From the NCBI GenBank assembly GCA_024305745.1, contig JAHRBS010000005.1, positions 62,001 through 126,000 of the forward strand: DNA of 64,000 nt. The letters are read 5' to 3'. The notes beneath the pieces were generated by a model that saw only the letters and a list, made by a program, of their open reading frames with translations, made no database searches and was not told where the DNA came from. The DNA is from Polyporus tsugae (taxonomy: Eukaryota > Basidiomycota > Agaricomycetes > Polyporales > Polyporaceae). Position numbers and translations under genes: made by a program. Shown here piece by piece: positions 23,452-36,326 of the stretch (its first letter is position 1; each line of letters begins with the position of its first letter).

Positions 23452-25448
23452 TCCCTTGTTCGCACACCTTCCCCATCGCAGGCCTGTCGCTTCCAAGTGG
23501 GATGCACCGGGACATCTATCTTACGCCCACATCTCTGATTTCATCCCTACGTTGTCAATTGTATCTTTACAGTCTGTGGTCGGACCAGATATTCCATGTT
23601 GTAACCCCGCTTGTCAGTTTCGATGAACATACATACACTGTAAAATACATGTTTCCTACTGCAATATTCTTCATTCATACGTTTTATGACTATATAATAC
23701 ATCACCTCTAGATCTATATAGATCCAACAGAGATGCTACGAGCTGATACTATACTGTCGGGTTTGAGAATTGGCCCACGTACGGGTATCACGGTCCGGGG
23801 GTGAGTCACAATTGGGACCCACAAAATGCGACGGGCACTTTCTTTATGTCCGACTGTGCTTAGAACGCCATGATCCTAGGTTTCGGGTTCCTGCTGATTA
23901 CTATCCACCCAACCGGCGACCGCCCGTACCCAACGTGCTGTGCTCCAAGCAATTGAGCAAGCAACCGGCCACAAGTTTCTTGCCCCGGCCGCCGCGGATT
24001 AATATTGGTCGGCGGGGAGATCCTGACACGCTGACGATTAATATTCACCGGTCACCGGCGCCCGACTCCGGAGGAAGGTTTCCAGTCCCTTTCCATCATA
24101 CCGTGACACACACAAACTTTCACAACGTGCAACTGAACTCCAGTCCGACAGCCCATCACGCAAAACCTTGTCCCAGACCCCCGGCGAAGGGCAACGTTGA
24201 TGTACAGCCGACATTCTTCGAAGCCGGGGCTCGAATTCGAAGTTCATGAACCACGTCCGGGGGCTAGGGTCCCTTCCACTTCTCTCGGCATCCGCAAGGC
24301 TTGTGCTCCACTCGTGGAAACGGCAAGGCATTCCAAAGAGGCGATCATACACAGCGTCCACATACGCACTGAAAGAGACTGGAAGCTTACGCTGTGCATG
24401 GAACAGTTCGAGAACTTACCCGGTCATACACTGCACCAGGACGCCGAAACCACATTGACTGAAGGCTGGATTTGGGGCGTGCTGGCGACCGATGTCACCA
24501 CGTCGGGGTGCTTGTATCTGACGGGACTGCCAACGAACCGCTATAGGGCCGAACTTGAAGAATCATGGTGTCGGACTTGGCTGAGTGGAATCCTTCCTTG
24601 ACGGACGTCGCTGTTTGCGTTCTCCAACATGCTGCACAACGCGATCGCATTGTAGCAGCAGGGGGGGTTCCAAGAAGACGTAGACCCTCCACCGGCACTT
24701 TCGCTATTTGCGAAGTGGCTGCAGGAGGGACGCCGATGCCGATGCCAGGAGGATAAATCAACGGAGGCATGAGAACACCAGGCGGCCACGTTTTCATGTC
24801 CGCGATAGCTAGTGCTTCACGGGAAGGGATCCGGAGAGAATGATACGGACATCATGGGTTGTGCTTGGCCGGAGCAGGAGGCTCCCGATCGGTACGTTGC
24901 TTCAACGTTGCCCCGGAGGGTGCGCGGGGCCTATAGAACTTGGTAGGTCAGGTTGAAAGTTGCCATTGGCAAGGAGAAGCCAAGGCAGCGCCGGATGTGA
25001 ATTGACGTGACGGATGAACCTAGCAGGCCACAGGAGGCTCCGTTCAACCAAGATGCTTAGCGACGCAATCAGAATCAATATCCCAAATGGCGAGCTGATC
25101 GCACATGCGAGATGGCACCGAGGGACGAGCTTGCGAAGACTACCCACATCCATCCGCGCTTGCGTATACGATGCCATCCACATCCACCCGACCACGTAGC
25201 CACAGCGTCCCGAAATTAACCGTGTAACAGATTGACTAGGCTGGATTAATGCATACGCATGTAACGCATCGCGTCTTTGAGCTGCAAGTTGTACTATTTC
25301 GCCTGGAGCAACGTCAGTACCCTATTGTCGAACCACGCTCAGCGCTCACCTATACACTATGTCCTTTCCTCACCCCTGCTCGTAGAGCCCTATCCAAGAG
25401 AGTGACGGCTTCTTCTTAACCTCCTCGCCTGTCACTCAGTTCTTCATA
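23452..25448. other. intergenic, no gene seen
   Basis: About 2 kb. A 134-codon frame at 24197-24601 shows no recognisable domain. Two copies of attaatatt near 23999-24045 lie within GC-rich sequence. I find no tRNA, transposon end or conserved coding signal. Confidence 0.5.
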
Positions 25449-27161
25449 TTAGGTCCGTTGGTGTCTCGTCAATGCCTTGCTCCTAAACGTTGCGTTGTAT
25501 TGTAATAAGTTGTTGATATCCCGGACCCAGTCATCCTCCTTGCCGGGGCCTACGCCTTCCTCGCCCTCTCGCATCTCGCTAGGCTCGGTGATCGAGGACC
25601 GATTGATGCAAGGTATTGGGTACAACGAAGCGCGCACGGAGACCGACTCGCCAGGGTTCAGAACATGGGATACCTGGCCGTCCATCGAGAGGCCGGCGGA
25701 TGCTCGCGAACGCTCACCGATCTAGTCCCCATTAAACGGGATGAAGATTCGTACACCGGGATGCGATTAGTCGACATCAAAGTAGGGCACGAGAACGGAA
25801 GCTCACCCTTAATGTGATAGATGACGATGACGGGAACACGAGGGGACGGAAAGACAAGCTTCGGGGACAAATGGGGGTCAGGACGATGGCGCTCAAGGAG
25901 GGATGGACGATTGGTCCTCCTGCGGAAAGCGAGTATGCTGTTGAACCCGTTGGGGTGGACACGATCAGGCCGTCGGACTAGAATGTGGGTGGAGGTGAGA
26001 TGAGCCTCGTAAGGGAGTATGCCGAAGGTGCGTACCACTGCCTCTGTGAGATGCTGTCCGTCGACAAACACGTCAATGGTGTTCAGGTGGGGGCTGGATC
26101 CTCGATGCAATGCAATCTCATTCATGACCTGCCAATCTGAAGCGGGGACGACCGCATTATACACGTGCATGGTTGTCGTTCATAACGGTTATGCGTACCT
26201 TCCGCCTGCGTATCGATTCGGTCACCGCCCGAGTCCTGGAACGTGCATGACAGGCGCATTCGATGAAGGACTGTGATACGCCCAGCGAACGCGCTGTCGA
26301 TCGCTTTTGTGTAGTCATCGATGTCTGCATGGTCTGTGAGTCGCGATCACAACCCACATTGAGTGAGAACGGCGTACGCACGGAATGGAAGCAAGAAGCC
26401 CAATGTGCCCATCGAGAAGCTCAACACTGGTGGGACAGCTCCAACCTTGAATAATGACGACGCGTGAAGTATCGTCCCGTCTCCGCCAATGGTGATAACG
26501 AGATCTATAGGCTCCGCATCGGGACCTGGGTCGCAGCGTATGAAGTGAGTACTGGAAGGCTATCCTTTCCGGGCCGACCTACTTACCTGGATGCCACACT
26601 TTCACGCCGTTCGGAATGTCTGACCTCTCTTCATGGAAGATCTGTACTCCAGGGTAGTTCTTGCGCATGTACCTGCACAGGTATTCAGATCTGCAGCATG
26701 CATATAATGACGGCCTTTGAAACTCACGCCAGGAGGGTGTCAATGGCGTCGATGACTGGTTTTGTCCGGAGCTTGTTGACGACGAGGACAGAGCTCGGGG
26801 AGATGCCATTGGCGACGCGTCTACCTTGTGCGACATTCAGCCAAGTGTGCTTTGCAGAAGGGACGATTGAGAACGAGCGAAAGGAGAAGAGGGAACGTAT
26901 CGATTCGATGCATGCGTTACCGACACGGGCTCGGGCAGGTGGAGTTGCGCGGAATAGAAAGCAAATAGTTAAAGGGACGTACGTTGCGTATCGTCGGAGT
27001 CCCCGAGTGTTATCCTTCGTCTGTGGGAAGAATGCTGCTTGAGGTAAGGAGGTAGGTCGCTGGGGTAAAAGGGAGTGGAGATGGCGACGAGCAAGGAGAC
27101 GGAAGGACGAGGTTCTGGTTGGGGCAAGCGCAGGGAAGAGAGTTGGCAGCGCCCGCCACAT
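25449..27161 (-). CDS. POS5: NAD(H) kinase, probably mitochondrial
   Basis: An ATP-NAD(H) kinase that makes NADP(H). Visible family motifs are [13 protein letters not shown] with [11 protein letters not shown], then [19 protein letters not shown] with [10 protein letters not shown], and the signature [23 protein letters not shown]. The N-terminus (start ATG at 27161) is rich in Arg, Leu, Ser and Thr and lacks acidic residues, as expected for a mitochondrial targeting peptide, so a Pos5-like NADH kinase supplying matrix NADPH is the best guess. The gene has many introns of about 50-60 bases; for example the first strong donor follows DTLLA near 26728 and rejoins at [10 protein letters not shown] in phase. 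Stop is at 25451-25449. The reading appears intact. Without subcellular evidence the cytosolic alternative cannot be excluded. Confidence 0.9.
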
Positions 27162-27859
27162 GGTGAAATAGCGTTTAAATAGATCCTAGGATGTGTTCCG
27201 GTTAAAACTGGGGCCCTGCAGGCTGTAAACAAGAACGTCGCAGAAACGGGAGTTCGGTCGAGCCTGGAGGGGATGGTGAAAAGAGCGTTTGCAACCCCTG
27301 GAACTTGCAGTGCCAGAGTAAATCCCGTCAAGACGTGTTTGGCTTAGCTGTAGGAGATCGGAAGTGTATGCTGAAGGGTCGGCATAGGTCGATGTCGTGG
27401 AGGGTGGGTACTGTTACTGTAGGGCTCGCGGAAGACGGCTGAGCCAAGCTTGACCGAGGCACGCTCCGAGTCGCTGGCTCGGGCTTTCGGACCTCCACAG
27501 GCGCCCACACCGCTGGACCGACAATGGCGGCCTTGCCTACGTATCAAGCAAAACCGGGGGTGCATTCGTTCCGTTTTATACATAGATACATAGTCAGGGC
27601 TTCGTCGTAATCATCATACTCACAGAAAACACGGATGCAGCGTATCGGAGCGCAATAACGGAAGACGAGGTAGCGTAGACGTACAGCGTAGTGGGTAAGT
27701 GTTCGGGAGGAAAGCCAGGAAAGCGAGTAGCTATAGAAAGGTGGGGCAAGGGGCGAATTAACCATGCAAGTCAGAGGGAAGTTGATAAAGAGAGAAGCGA
27801 TATGATCAACATAGAACGAACATAAAGAGAAGGAAATGACGAAAAGAAAAAGAGTCTAA
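27162..27859. other. intergenic region upstream of NAD kinase
   Basis: About 700 bases between the NAD kinase start and the 3' end of the anillin-like gene. Small minus-strand frames here have no domain. No RNA gene or repeat is seen. Confidence 0.5.
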
Positions 27860-30800
27860 TCAAGTAGCTGGCGGAGTCGATGTCGATGAAGGCTCAACCG
27901 CATGCGCCTGCGCTGCATGCTTCAGCTGCTCTTGCCGCTGGAACAGCAACTCCGCCCACAGGGGATTTGGCGGTATCCGCCCAATGAGCGCCTTCAGAAT
28001 GTTGACCCTTTCGTACCCGGACGTCAGTACGACATTTGGGATTAGAAAGCGGATGCTGGACTTACCAATCGTCCTTCTCCTGCTCCGAGTCTGCGATGAA
28101 CGTAATGTGGTCGCTACCAAACTTGAGCAAGAACCCATGTTGACCGGCACTGAACCCTTCATCGTCATCGTAGCTATGCGTCGTCCCACCCGACGCAGGG
28201 CTCTGGATAGTCTCCTTGTTGCCACTGTCGACCGCAGTCGCCTTCCGCAGATCTACGCTCGCGATCGCACGTCTCGTCACGTCGTTATATGCGATCAGGC
28301 TCGACCCGATGATCCTCAGATGTCGACGACGTAGGACCTGCGCAACAACAAACATTTAGCATCCTCGAATGGCTCGTCAAAACGGACAACATACGTTGCA
28401 ATCCCCGCCCAACTGCGTCAAGGTGCCCTGCATGTAGCACGACTTGTGCCACCTCGTGTGGCTCAGACCACGATGGCATTCCTCCAAGCTCTGTGGCAAC
28501 TGCTCGGGCGGGATGCCAGGCAACGGTGGCAACCTGAAGATATGCAAGACCATCTCGCCGACCTGCATCGCCTGCCCCGTGGTCCCGGCTTGCGTCTTCT
28601 GGCCGATGAGCGGGAACGTCGTCTCCATCAGTCGGGTATCGCAATGGGAAGCAATATCCTTGAAGGAGATGAACGCGCGCGCCAGCGTGCCATCGGGCTT
28701 GAGGTAACGCGCGAGGTTCTCCGGAGGTCTGAATGCAGGGGCAGCGACCTGCGGAGGAGGGGGAGGAGGCGGGACAGGCGACGCCGCGCGCTGAAGAGTC
28801 TTGCCCTTCTTCGGGGATCCGAACAGGAAGCTTCGCACGCCGCCACTCTTGGTGTGGTTGTTGCTGCTACCTTTGGAAGCAGGGACCGGTAGGGGTTGCG
28901 GCGGTGGCCGTTGCGGGCGGACGGGCGGTTGACACGCCTTGAACTGTGCGACGATATGAGGGTCTCGTTTGACCTTCATCGTCAGCGTAAACTCGAGCTT
29001 GCTGTGCTCGATTCTGTTGACCATATACATTCATGAATGAGGCGACGCGCAATGAAATAGAAAAGAACGCACAACTCGAACTCCTGGTCAATGGGGCAAT
29101 CGCGGCCGAGCAGGGAGTCTGGTGTAGTCACAAAGTGGATCCCGTTGTTCAGGGTACAAGAGATCGTGGTAGGTTCCGCGGGGACCGGGACATCGAGACC
29201 TCTAAGACCAACAACTGAAACAGACCAACTCAGTCGCTACCAACGGATAGACACTTTCATAACACATACCCTTGACGAAGACCTTGCCATGGGCCTTGCC
29301 GTTCTTCTGCTGTTCGCGGAGCTCCCTCAGCTGTTTGGCATGCTCGTTCTACGGTGTTCCGTCAAGCTGACTGACATGACGTTCAGCTGGGCTGAAAACT
29401 CACCATATCGGAAGGTCTCCTAATCGTGCGCCACGCTTTCCTACTGTCGACCTCGCCATTGGTGCGCGGGGCATCTGCGGAGGCGTATATCGTCTCTGTA
29501 TGCTCCCTTACCTGATACTTCTACAGGTTCGCATAGACAAGCAAGTTAAATCACCTCGAAATACAGGGTCAAATCAGGAACACTCACAGGACGCTTCATA
29601 CCCTCCCGCTTCTTCAACTCACGGTTGATCGTGGCCGCGAGGGGAGCATCATCGTCCCTCGACGGCGTAACATCCAGCATCCCGTCATCCGCCGAACTCT
29701 TCGCCTGTCGATGCGCCGAAGTTTGCACAGGCGTCGAGCGACCCGCAGACGCCAGGGCAGACGCCGGACGGGGCGAGACAACGACCTCGGGCGCAGGCGA
29801 GCCCATCTCGCTGTCGTCCTCATATTCGGCCCGCCTGAGCTCGCGCTTCTTCGCAAGGATCAGCTTTTCACGCGCACGACGCGCGTCCTTGGCGGGGGGT
29901 GGCGGAGGGGGCGGGGAGGGGCTGGCAGAGGGTGCCGAGGGGAGGGAAGACGGAACAGCAGACTGGGGGCGAGAATGCGGAGAGGGTTGGAAGCCTAGGT
30001 CGAGCCCCATGTCCATGCCCATCCCGCCGCCGTCGCGGACGATGTCTGGCAACGAGAACGTCGCAGCGTCGACACCCTCAGTTACGGCCTCGGCTCTCAA
30101 GCTGCCGAAGGACCGTCCGTGCGGCTCTCCAGCCTCGCTTTCCGACGCCGACATGACGGACGTCTCCGTGCCCGCCGTCACGGACGTATTGGCACTCGCG
30201 CCGACACTCGCGCCGTGCCCTATGTCCTCCATCAACCTGTCCAGGGCGCTGACGTCTCCGAGGTGGACGCTACCGTGGAGGCTCTCACTCCTGCTGTGGC
30301 GCTTGGCGCGGGCCGCGATCCCGACGCCGAGGCCTGCGCTGACACTCATGCCCTCCTCGCCCAGGCCGAAGCCATGCTCGAAATCGAGCTCGAGGCCCGC
30401 AAAGGCGCGCTTCGCGTCCATCTTGGGGTCTTGCACGCTTGACGCACCCTCGACAGTGTCTACAGTGTGTGCCCGTTGCATGACAGAGGGCGAAGGACGA
30501 GGCGGGTCTATGGGTTGGGGCTCGGGGTCGATGGACATGACCCCGTCGTGAGTTGGATTCTGTCCACGCATCATGGGGTGCAGGCGCTGGGCCGGCACTT
30601 CGTCAGGTTGAGTCACACGCGAGACGTCGGCATCGGTGTCGACATCGCAGTCATCTTCAGTCGCCTGCATTGGGGCATCCTCGTTATCTTCAGCGAACAC
30701 GGGGTGGGGAGCAGGGCTACCACTCGCTGAAAGGCCTTCCTCACTTCGACGGCGGGAAAGGCGCTCCTGGATGGCTTCGCGAGTGATTGACGGGCTTGCG

Positions 30801-32392
30801 CGGCGGTTGGTGTGGGTGACGCTAGCCAAGCTCGATGTACTTGAGGGCTTGAACAACTGACGCTGGAATGGCGAACCAGACCTGGAGCGCGGGGAGTTGA
30901 ATCGTGGAGGGGTGAGGCCGGGGGTCAAACGCGCCTCCAGGGAGCGATTTAGGGCACGCTCGAAGGATTGGTCCAAGAGAGGGGTGCCGGACCGAGAGCG
31001 AGAGCCTCCGCGGGGAGAAGAGTTGGTGATGGGGGCGAAGGAAGCGTGAGTAAGGACCTCGGCATCGAAGGGAGCCTCATCGACGAGAAGAGAGGCGCTG
31101 TCGAGGTTGGTTAGGGACACCTCGGAATGACCGATTGAAAGGTTGGATGGATCCTCGAAGGATTCGTTGGAGCGACTTGAGCGATTTGAGCGGAAGGAGT
31201 CCTCGAAGCCGGAGGGGAGGCCTTCGTCTTTGATTTGCGGGTGTGAGTCTTGGGGTTCAGGCTCTGGATTCTGTCGTGAGCATGGGACCGAATCACGTGT
31301 GGAAAGAGCGAGTGGTTGGGAGAGGGATGATGGAAGGGATAACGGGGAGTGGAGAGCGCGCTAAAGGAAAGACTTACGGAGTGATTGAGTTGACGAACCT
31401 TCACGGAGGAGTGCAGGGGAGGCTTGGCGTGGTGGACGGGGTGGTTTGGCAGGGGATGGGGACGGAGGTAGAAGTTGGACGTCCTCTTCGTCCTCTAGTC
31501 TGGGCGGGGTGTGTGGACGGGTAGCTTGGAGCATGGAGTCGACCATGCCGGTGATGCTGTCGTCGACGAGCTGGGAGGTGGAGTCGAAGCTGTCCTCCAA
31601 GGACTGATCGTGGTTGTGGTCGGGGTCGGGGTCGTGGTCGTGATCGTGGTCGTGGTCGTGGTCGTGGTCATGCTCCTGGTCCTTGGTGGAGTCGTAGCTG
31701 TAGCCGTGGGCGTAGATGCCGTCGTCATAGTACTCTTCGATTTCTTCCTCCTCTGCGGAGAACTCGAGGACGTCGCAGCGTTCGTCGAAGGTGACGGTCT
31801 TGCGGCGTTGGTGTCGCTGTTCACCGACGCTACGGGGACCGATCATCTTGCGTGAGGTGGCGAGGACGCCGCGGACGGGGGACGGGACGGGGATTGCGGA
31901 GGGAGGGAGTTGTCTGAGTTTGACTTTGGGAGGGAGAGCGGGGGGAGGGGGGTCGGAGGACTCGTCGTCTGGACGGCGGAAGGGGCTTTTGGTGACGGGT
32001 TCCTTCTGGAGGAGACCCTGGAAGCCCTTTGATTGTCTGCGCTTGAAGCCGAGGGGTTTCTCGTTCTCTGCCTGGGTGTGCATGGAGTCGGGACGGGGGC
32101 GTTTCTCACCGCTGACCCTGCGAGGGGAGGGATTGTGGGGGAGGGGATGAGGGATGAGGGTGCGGAAGGGGGACTTTGTGACGAGGTTGTTATCGCGGAC
32201 ATGCTTGAATGAGGTGGAGGAGCGACGGGCGACTTGGACCTGGGTGAGGTTGGAGGACTGGCGGGGAGAGAGGCCTTGGCGAGGGCTGGAGGAGGAGTGC
32301 TTGTTGATGCGGAGGGGCGTGGTTGGGCGGGGGATTTCTGGCTCGGGAGAGTTGGACTGGAGGCGTTCGCGGAGGGGATGGACCGAGCTCAT
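27860..32392 (-). CDS. anillin-like cytokinesis/septation protein with PH domain
   Basis: A long scaffold of the anillin / Mid-Bud4 class, expected at the cortex or septum where it links septins, actin and membrane. ATG is taken at 32392 (MSSVHPLRERLQ). The N-terminal about 900 residues are disordered and rich in Ser/Pro, with KSPFR repeats, a conserved-looking KTVTFDERCDVLEF segment and a His-Asp repeat. Next come RREKLILAKKRELRRAEYE-type helices. The anillin-homology part (MKVKRDPHIVAQF, then GEMVLHIFRLPPLPG, TLTQLGGDC) leads into a PH domain with RRRHLRIIGSSLIAYND and HGFLLKFGSDHITFIADSEQEKDDW. It ends VNILKALIGRIPPNPLW and a short tail, stop TGA at 27862-27860. The exon reading that contains PQDSHPQIKDEGLPSGFEDS bridges 31120-31400, so the two long ORFs belong to one gene. 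I found no frame breaks. Confidence 0.85.
31609..31673. repeat. GTGGTC-type microsatellite encoding a His-Asp run
   Basis: A hexamer-like repeat of gtggtc/gtcgtg units on the plus strand reads as alternating His and Asp on the minus strand inside the anillin-like protein, ending in DPDPDHNHD. The run stays in frame. Confidence 0.9.
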
Positions 32393-32644
32393 CGCGCGCG
32401 GGGGCGACGACGAGGGCGAGGGCGAGGGCGGCGGCGAGGGCGGCGGCGAGGGCGGCGGCGACGGCAGGGACACGGACTCGAGACTGAGAGCGGACGCGGG
32501 CGAAGAGAGACGGACTGGAGCGTGCGAACGTTTTCAAGAGCTTTCACTGTTGCTTTGTTCAACAACGCAAGGCGCGAGTCAGGTGACCGCGTAACGCTTC
32601 CTGGACGCGCTTTGTCCCGCTCTCTCGCCCCGACTTACTCGGAT
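32393..32644. promoter_or_regulatory. shared bidirectional promoter region
   Basis: Only about 250 bases separate the divergent ATGs at 32392 (minus) and 32645 (plus), so the two promoters must overlap. The minus-strand open frame continues through a CCG/CCC-rich repeat (32400-32465) but has no further ATG. Confidence 0.5.
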
Positions 32645-33691
32645 ATGCGAGGCACAGACAATGACGCGGACAGGATCCTCGCCCTCTCTCGCCGCCTCTC
32701 TCCCCCCGACTCCGTCATGTCAGACCCCGACTTCCACCTGGACATCTACTGTATGTTATCCCCCACAAAACCCCATCCAGCGGCTCACCCTCACCCCTTG
32801 CTCCAGACACAGCCCGCCACATTGCAGACCACCATCCGAACCCTTCCACCGCCCCGCCCCTTCCCGTCATTCTCTACGCCATTCGCAACATTCTTCAACC
32901 CTCCTTTCTCCTCGATCAGATCCCTGAACTCCTCCCACTCGTCGTCCACCTCGAGATATTCCGCACAAACACAATAGAAAACATTCACCGTATACTCCGT
33001 CGCGACAAATCTTTCCCCCGCAACAACTCCCCTTCCGTCCGCCTTCTCTCCCACCAACACCGCTCCCTACTCCACTCCCTCACTTCCCCCGACCAGCTCT
33101 CCGCAACCCGAACCATCTATCGCAAAATCATCCACGGTTCCTGTCTTCTCGTACGCTCCCTCCCTTCTACCCTCCACCCAAGCGACTCACATCGTCCCCT
33201 AAGCATATCCATCATCTCTGGAGCACCTACGACCCCCGCCTCCCCAATTCTCCTTCTCCCCTCCAATATCTCATCGACTATTTTCCAGCATTTGCACAAC
33301 GCGACCAAGCCGCTTCACATGAATGCCAGGCCGCTTTGATAAATTGGCCCTGGCACTATAACCTCTCCCAACATGAGCTTCGCCAGAACGACGAGAAAGG
33401 CCAGGAAGCCGCAAGTTTCCTCGTCGCCGCCTCCCAGTACTTGGATGACCCAGACCGTTACTGCCTCGAAAAAGGGTACAGTCCCCATCTTACACATTCA
33501 GCCTCCAGCCTTCCTCATCCTGCCTGCTTATCCCCTCACCCCTCAGATTCCCAGTCGGTCAGTCATTCGACACTATCCTTCCTCCCCCTTCACAGGAGGA
33601 CACCGTGCACGCCATCACCAAGTACATGCGCGCCGTCAGTCAAGCTGCAGCCGCCCTTGAAGCCATTCTCGATGACGCTTCCGAGGATTGA
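32645..33691 (+). CDS. hypothetical protein, family not recognised
   Basis: At least four exons. Exon 1 reads MRGTDNDADRILALSRRLSP..., with an internal ATG (MSDPDFHLDIYY) as an alternative start. The continuing exon reads TARHIADHHPNPS, then AIRNILQPSFLLDQIPELLP and TIYRKIIHGSCLL. An intron of about 54 bases (gtacgc...ctaag) restores a good frame: HLWSTYDPRLPNSP, YFPAFAQRDQAASHECQAAL, INWPWHYNLSQHELRQND. The last exon reads EDTVHAITKYMRAVSQAAAA LEAILDDASED in two parts, stop at 33689-33691. The protein looks helical and cytosolic with no signal peptide. The junction after 33475 (GAA AAA GG) is one base out of phase with the last exon; one more G would fix it. The function is unknown. Confidence 0.6.
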
Positions 33692-34397
33692 ACCCGGTCA
33701 CGGAGGCGGTAGTGCACTCTTGGCTACAAGGGGAGACATTCTGGGGACGACTTTCATTCGATGGCACACATGCACTGCCAGTGTGCGATGCAAGACTGTC
33801 TGAGCGTTGCATACCAGGTACCATGGACTCCCATGGTAGCCGGTTGCGCGCACAGCCAGCCCCGCTGTACTTGTATCGCACAGCTCGGACTTGACGCCAC
33901 AGTCGTATTCATCGGAAATTCGGAATGCTAATACACCTTCGATTTCACATCGACCGGCGTATTCATCGCCTCTTCTTTCTTTTGCGCTAATGACGACGCC
34001 CCCAGCTTTCTTGACCGCCGCACTACAACCGAGTGTACACAGTTTGCCGCTCAATTGGCGCACCGCCTTCTGATTCCTGTCCAGGGTTCGTGTCACTGTG
34101 CGATAGTGATGACGACTCGGGATAATTCCCGATCGAACTTCTACCAAGTATGGTGTAGGTGGAAGAGGTGAGTGGAACTGTTTATCCCCCAAAGTCAAAG
34201 GCACTAACCACGGTCCCACAGCGATGTTGTCGGCATTATCTAGTAGCGATGCGTAACCCTGTTCGTTAACGTCCTACGGACAGTTCTTCTATTCATACCG
34301 CAATTATGTTGCCCATCTCAAGCGAATGCCCGCCATGCATCGCGCTCAAGCACGCTGGGAAGTGTGTAACCTTTCTGGCAATATCTAGCTCGATTCA
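33692..34397. other. tail-to-tail intergenic, no gene seen
   Basis: About 700 bases between two convergent genes. A 173-codon minus-strand frame (33698-34219) overlaps the end of the neighbour and has no recognisable domain. Confidence 0.5.
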
Positions 34398-36326
34398 TTA
34401 CATATATTTCCCTTCGTCCATATCGTCCCAGGGCCAATGCACCATGATCTCCGCCCATTCCTCCTCCGACATGGCCTCCGTCAACGCCTCCTCCTTCGTC
34501 TGCTTGCAGAGTGCCACGGTCTCCTCGTAGTCCTGGGTGGGCACCCAGCCCTCCGGCCCGAGGCCGAACATGTTCTGCCACACCTCGAAAGCCTTGTCTG
34601 CTTTTCTCTGTACTTCATTCAGCTCTGTCGTCTCGCGTACGTCCTCAGCGTCGAACACGACTGGACACGGCGCGCCTCCCCCCGTATGCGTCTCCCACCT
34701 CTCTGTTGCTCGTATGAGCGCAACCTTCAGCTCGAGAGTCTCGCCCTCCCATGGGTTACTGGCGTGGTGGAAGAGGCGGCTGCGGAGCACGCACATGGGG
34801 TTCGTCAGGGCATCGTAGTGGGGCTTGTTATACTCCTCCGTGTTCGTGACGTAGTGGTAATGGACAAGGCGGCGACGGTAGACTTCCTCCGCTGCGGTTC
34901 GCTCGATTTCTTCCAACTCGTCGAGATTCTCCGGTAGCGAAGGCGGCGTCATAGATTGCGAGACAGGATCATCGTGGTTCTGGAGGCGTTGGGGTACGCC
35001 GGCAAGGAGAAACGGGGGCAGGATGGAGGTGTGTTGCCAGTCGAGCAGGCTGACGACTTGCCAGTCAGAGTCGGAGGGTGACCTCCGAACGACGATGTTG
35101 CTCTGCTGGAGGTCTGGATGGCGGATGCAGAAACGATCGAGGGCGGGGTCCCTAGGGACGAGTGACGATGCGATGAGGAGATAGCGCTTCAAGTTCTCGA
35201 TGTGGGCCGACGGCGACTGCTCCTGGTACTGGTATCCATCCCTCCTCTCGCGGCGGAACGGCAAGAGCGGTTGACCGAACTGCTCGAGATAAGCCAGTTC
35301 CTTGCGGGCTGCTGCTACGAGCGCTGCTTCGGCGCTTTCGTCTATGTATAGTAATCAGTTGGTTCAAGAGCGCAATAATAATAAAAGGCAGAAGGGGGCG
35401 TACACGGCCCCCGGTCTACGTCGAGCTGTGATCTTCTGCCATACCACATAGGCAGTCTCGTATCTGGACCAACGCAGAAACGCTCGTCCTTGAGCGGGAT
35501 GGCCGCTCTCCCGGCCACCTTCTCCAGGTCGTGGGCGTAGTAGAGGCTTCCGCCAGCGGGGAAAGAAATTGACATCATCTGAGACTCGAGTTGAGCAAGT
35601 TGGCGCAAGATCGAAACGATATCCGATTCCCCCAGCTCCAGCCATACATCGCTGAGCTTCGTACCTCTCATAAACTCCATAAAGATGTACTCGGTCTTCG
35701 CGGCGTTGTCCGACGCAGGTGAGTATCCGTATACCTTGGGAACAGGCAGCCCAGAGGAACGGAGGAACTCCATTGTGGCCACTTCGCTGGCCACAGCGTA
35801 GTACTTGGGGACCGTAGCCGGGTACGGAATGCGAGCGACCATTTGGAAGTCGTCACGCAAGGTGATGAGGAAGGTACGGTTGAATCCGCCCTCGGCGAGC
35901 TTTGATAAGTTGACGACATCAGCAGGGCTTCGACCAACGGACTGCGCTGCAAGTCGACGGAGCCCCTCGACGTCGAAAACGAGCCTCCGCTCTGCGTGGC
36001 GAAGAGCATCGTTAAATCTGAACAAGTTGGATTACGGGTCAGAAATATACGCTGTAGAACAACATGTATGAGACTTGCACCCAGCGCCCTGACGTGTAGT
36101 CGAAAAGGTCGTTATGAGAATTTGCGAGGATGGAGGAGGCGCGACGTGGCACCAAACGTGTCGTGGTGGAGATGGAGCTCGTCAAGGAAGAGTATAACGA
36201 GCGCAGTGAGACTAGAGCTGTGAGCGAGTTAAAGACGAGCCTCGCGCTCCTAAGGCAGGGCATGTATGTAACTGGTGGGGGAAGAAGTCGGGTCACGAAA
36301 GTCTGCACGTTCGAGTCCAATGTCAA
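34398..36326 (-). CDS. AIM9: AIM9-like mitochondrial phosphotransferase (APH fold)
   Basis: A member of the aminoglycoside-phosphotransferase/choline-kinase-like fold family (PF01636) of the AIM9 type, with an N-terminal region (from about 36326, or the internal MPCLRSARLVFNS start) that is Arg/Ser/Leu-rich and mitochondrial-looking. It leads to SHNDLFDYTSGRW, a characteristic AIM9 block. The kinase-like core shows EGGFNRTFLITLRDDFQMVA, MVARIPYP, and TEYIFMEFMRGTKLSDVW. The catalytic-loop equivalent is IRHPDLQQSNIVV, followed by LLDWQHTSILP. The C-terminal about 150 residues are helical, ending DDMDEGKYM with stop at 34400-34398. The first exon ends at TGG before gtgcaag (36081), and the next begins at 36017 (A TTT AAC GAT) in a phase that does not match, so this junction is uncertain. 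The substrate is unknown for the family. Confidence 0.82.

Noticed and set aside
24197..24601. 134-codon ORF
   Set aside because: No recognisable motif; other frames of similar size cover the same bases.
29625..30551. 308-codon plus-strand ORF
   Set aside because: It is the antisense shadow of the Ser/Pro-rich part of the anillin-like gene.
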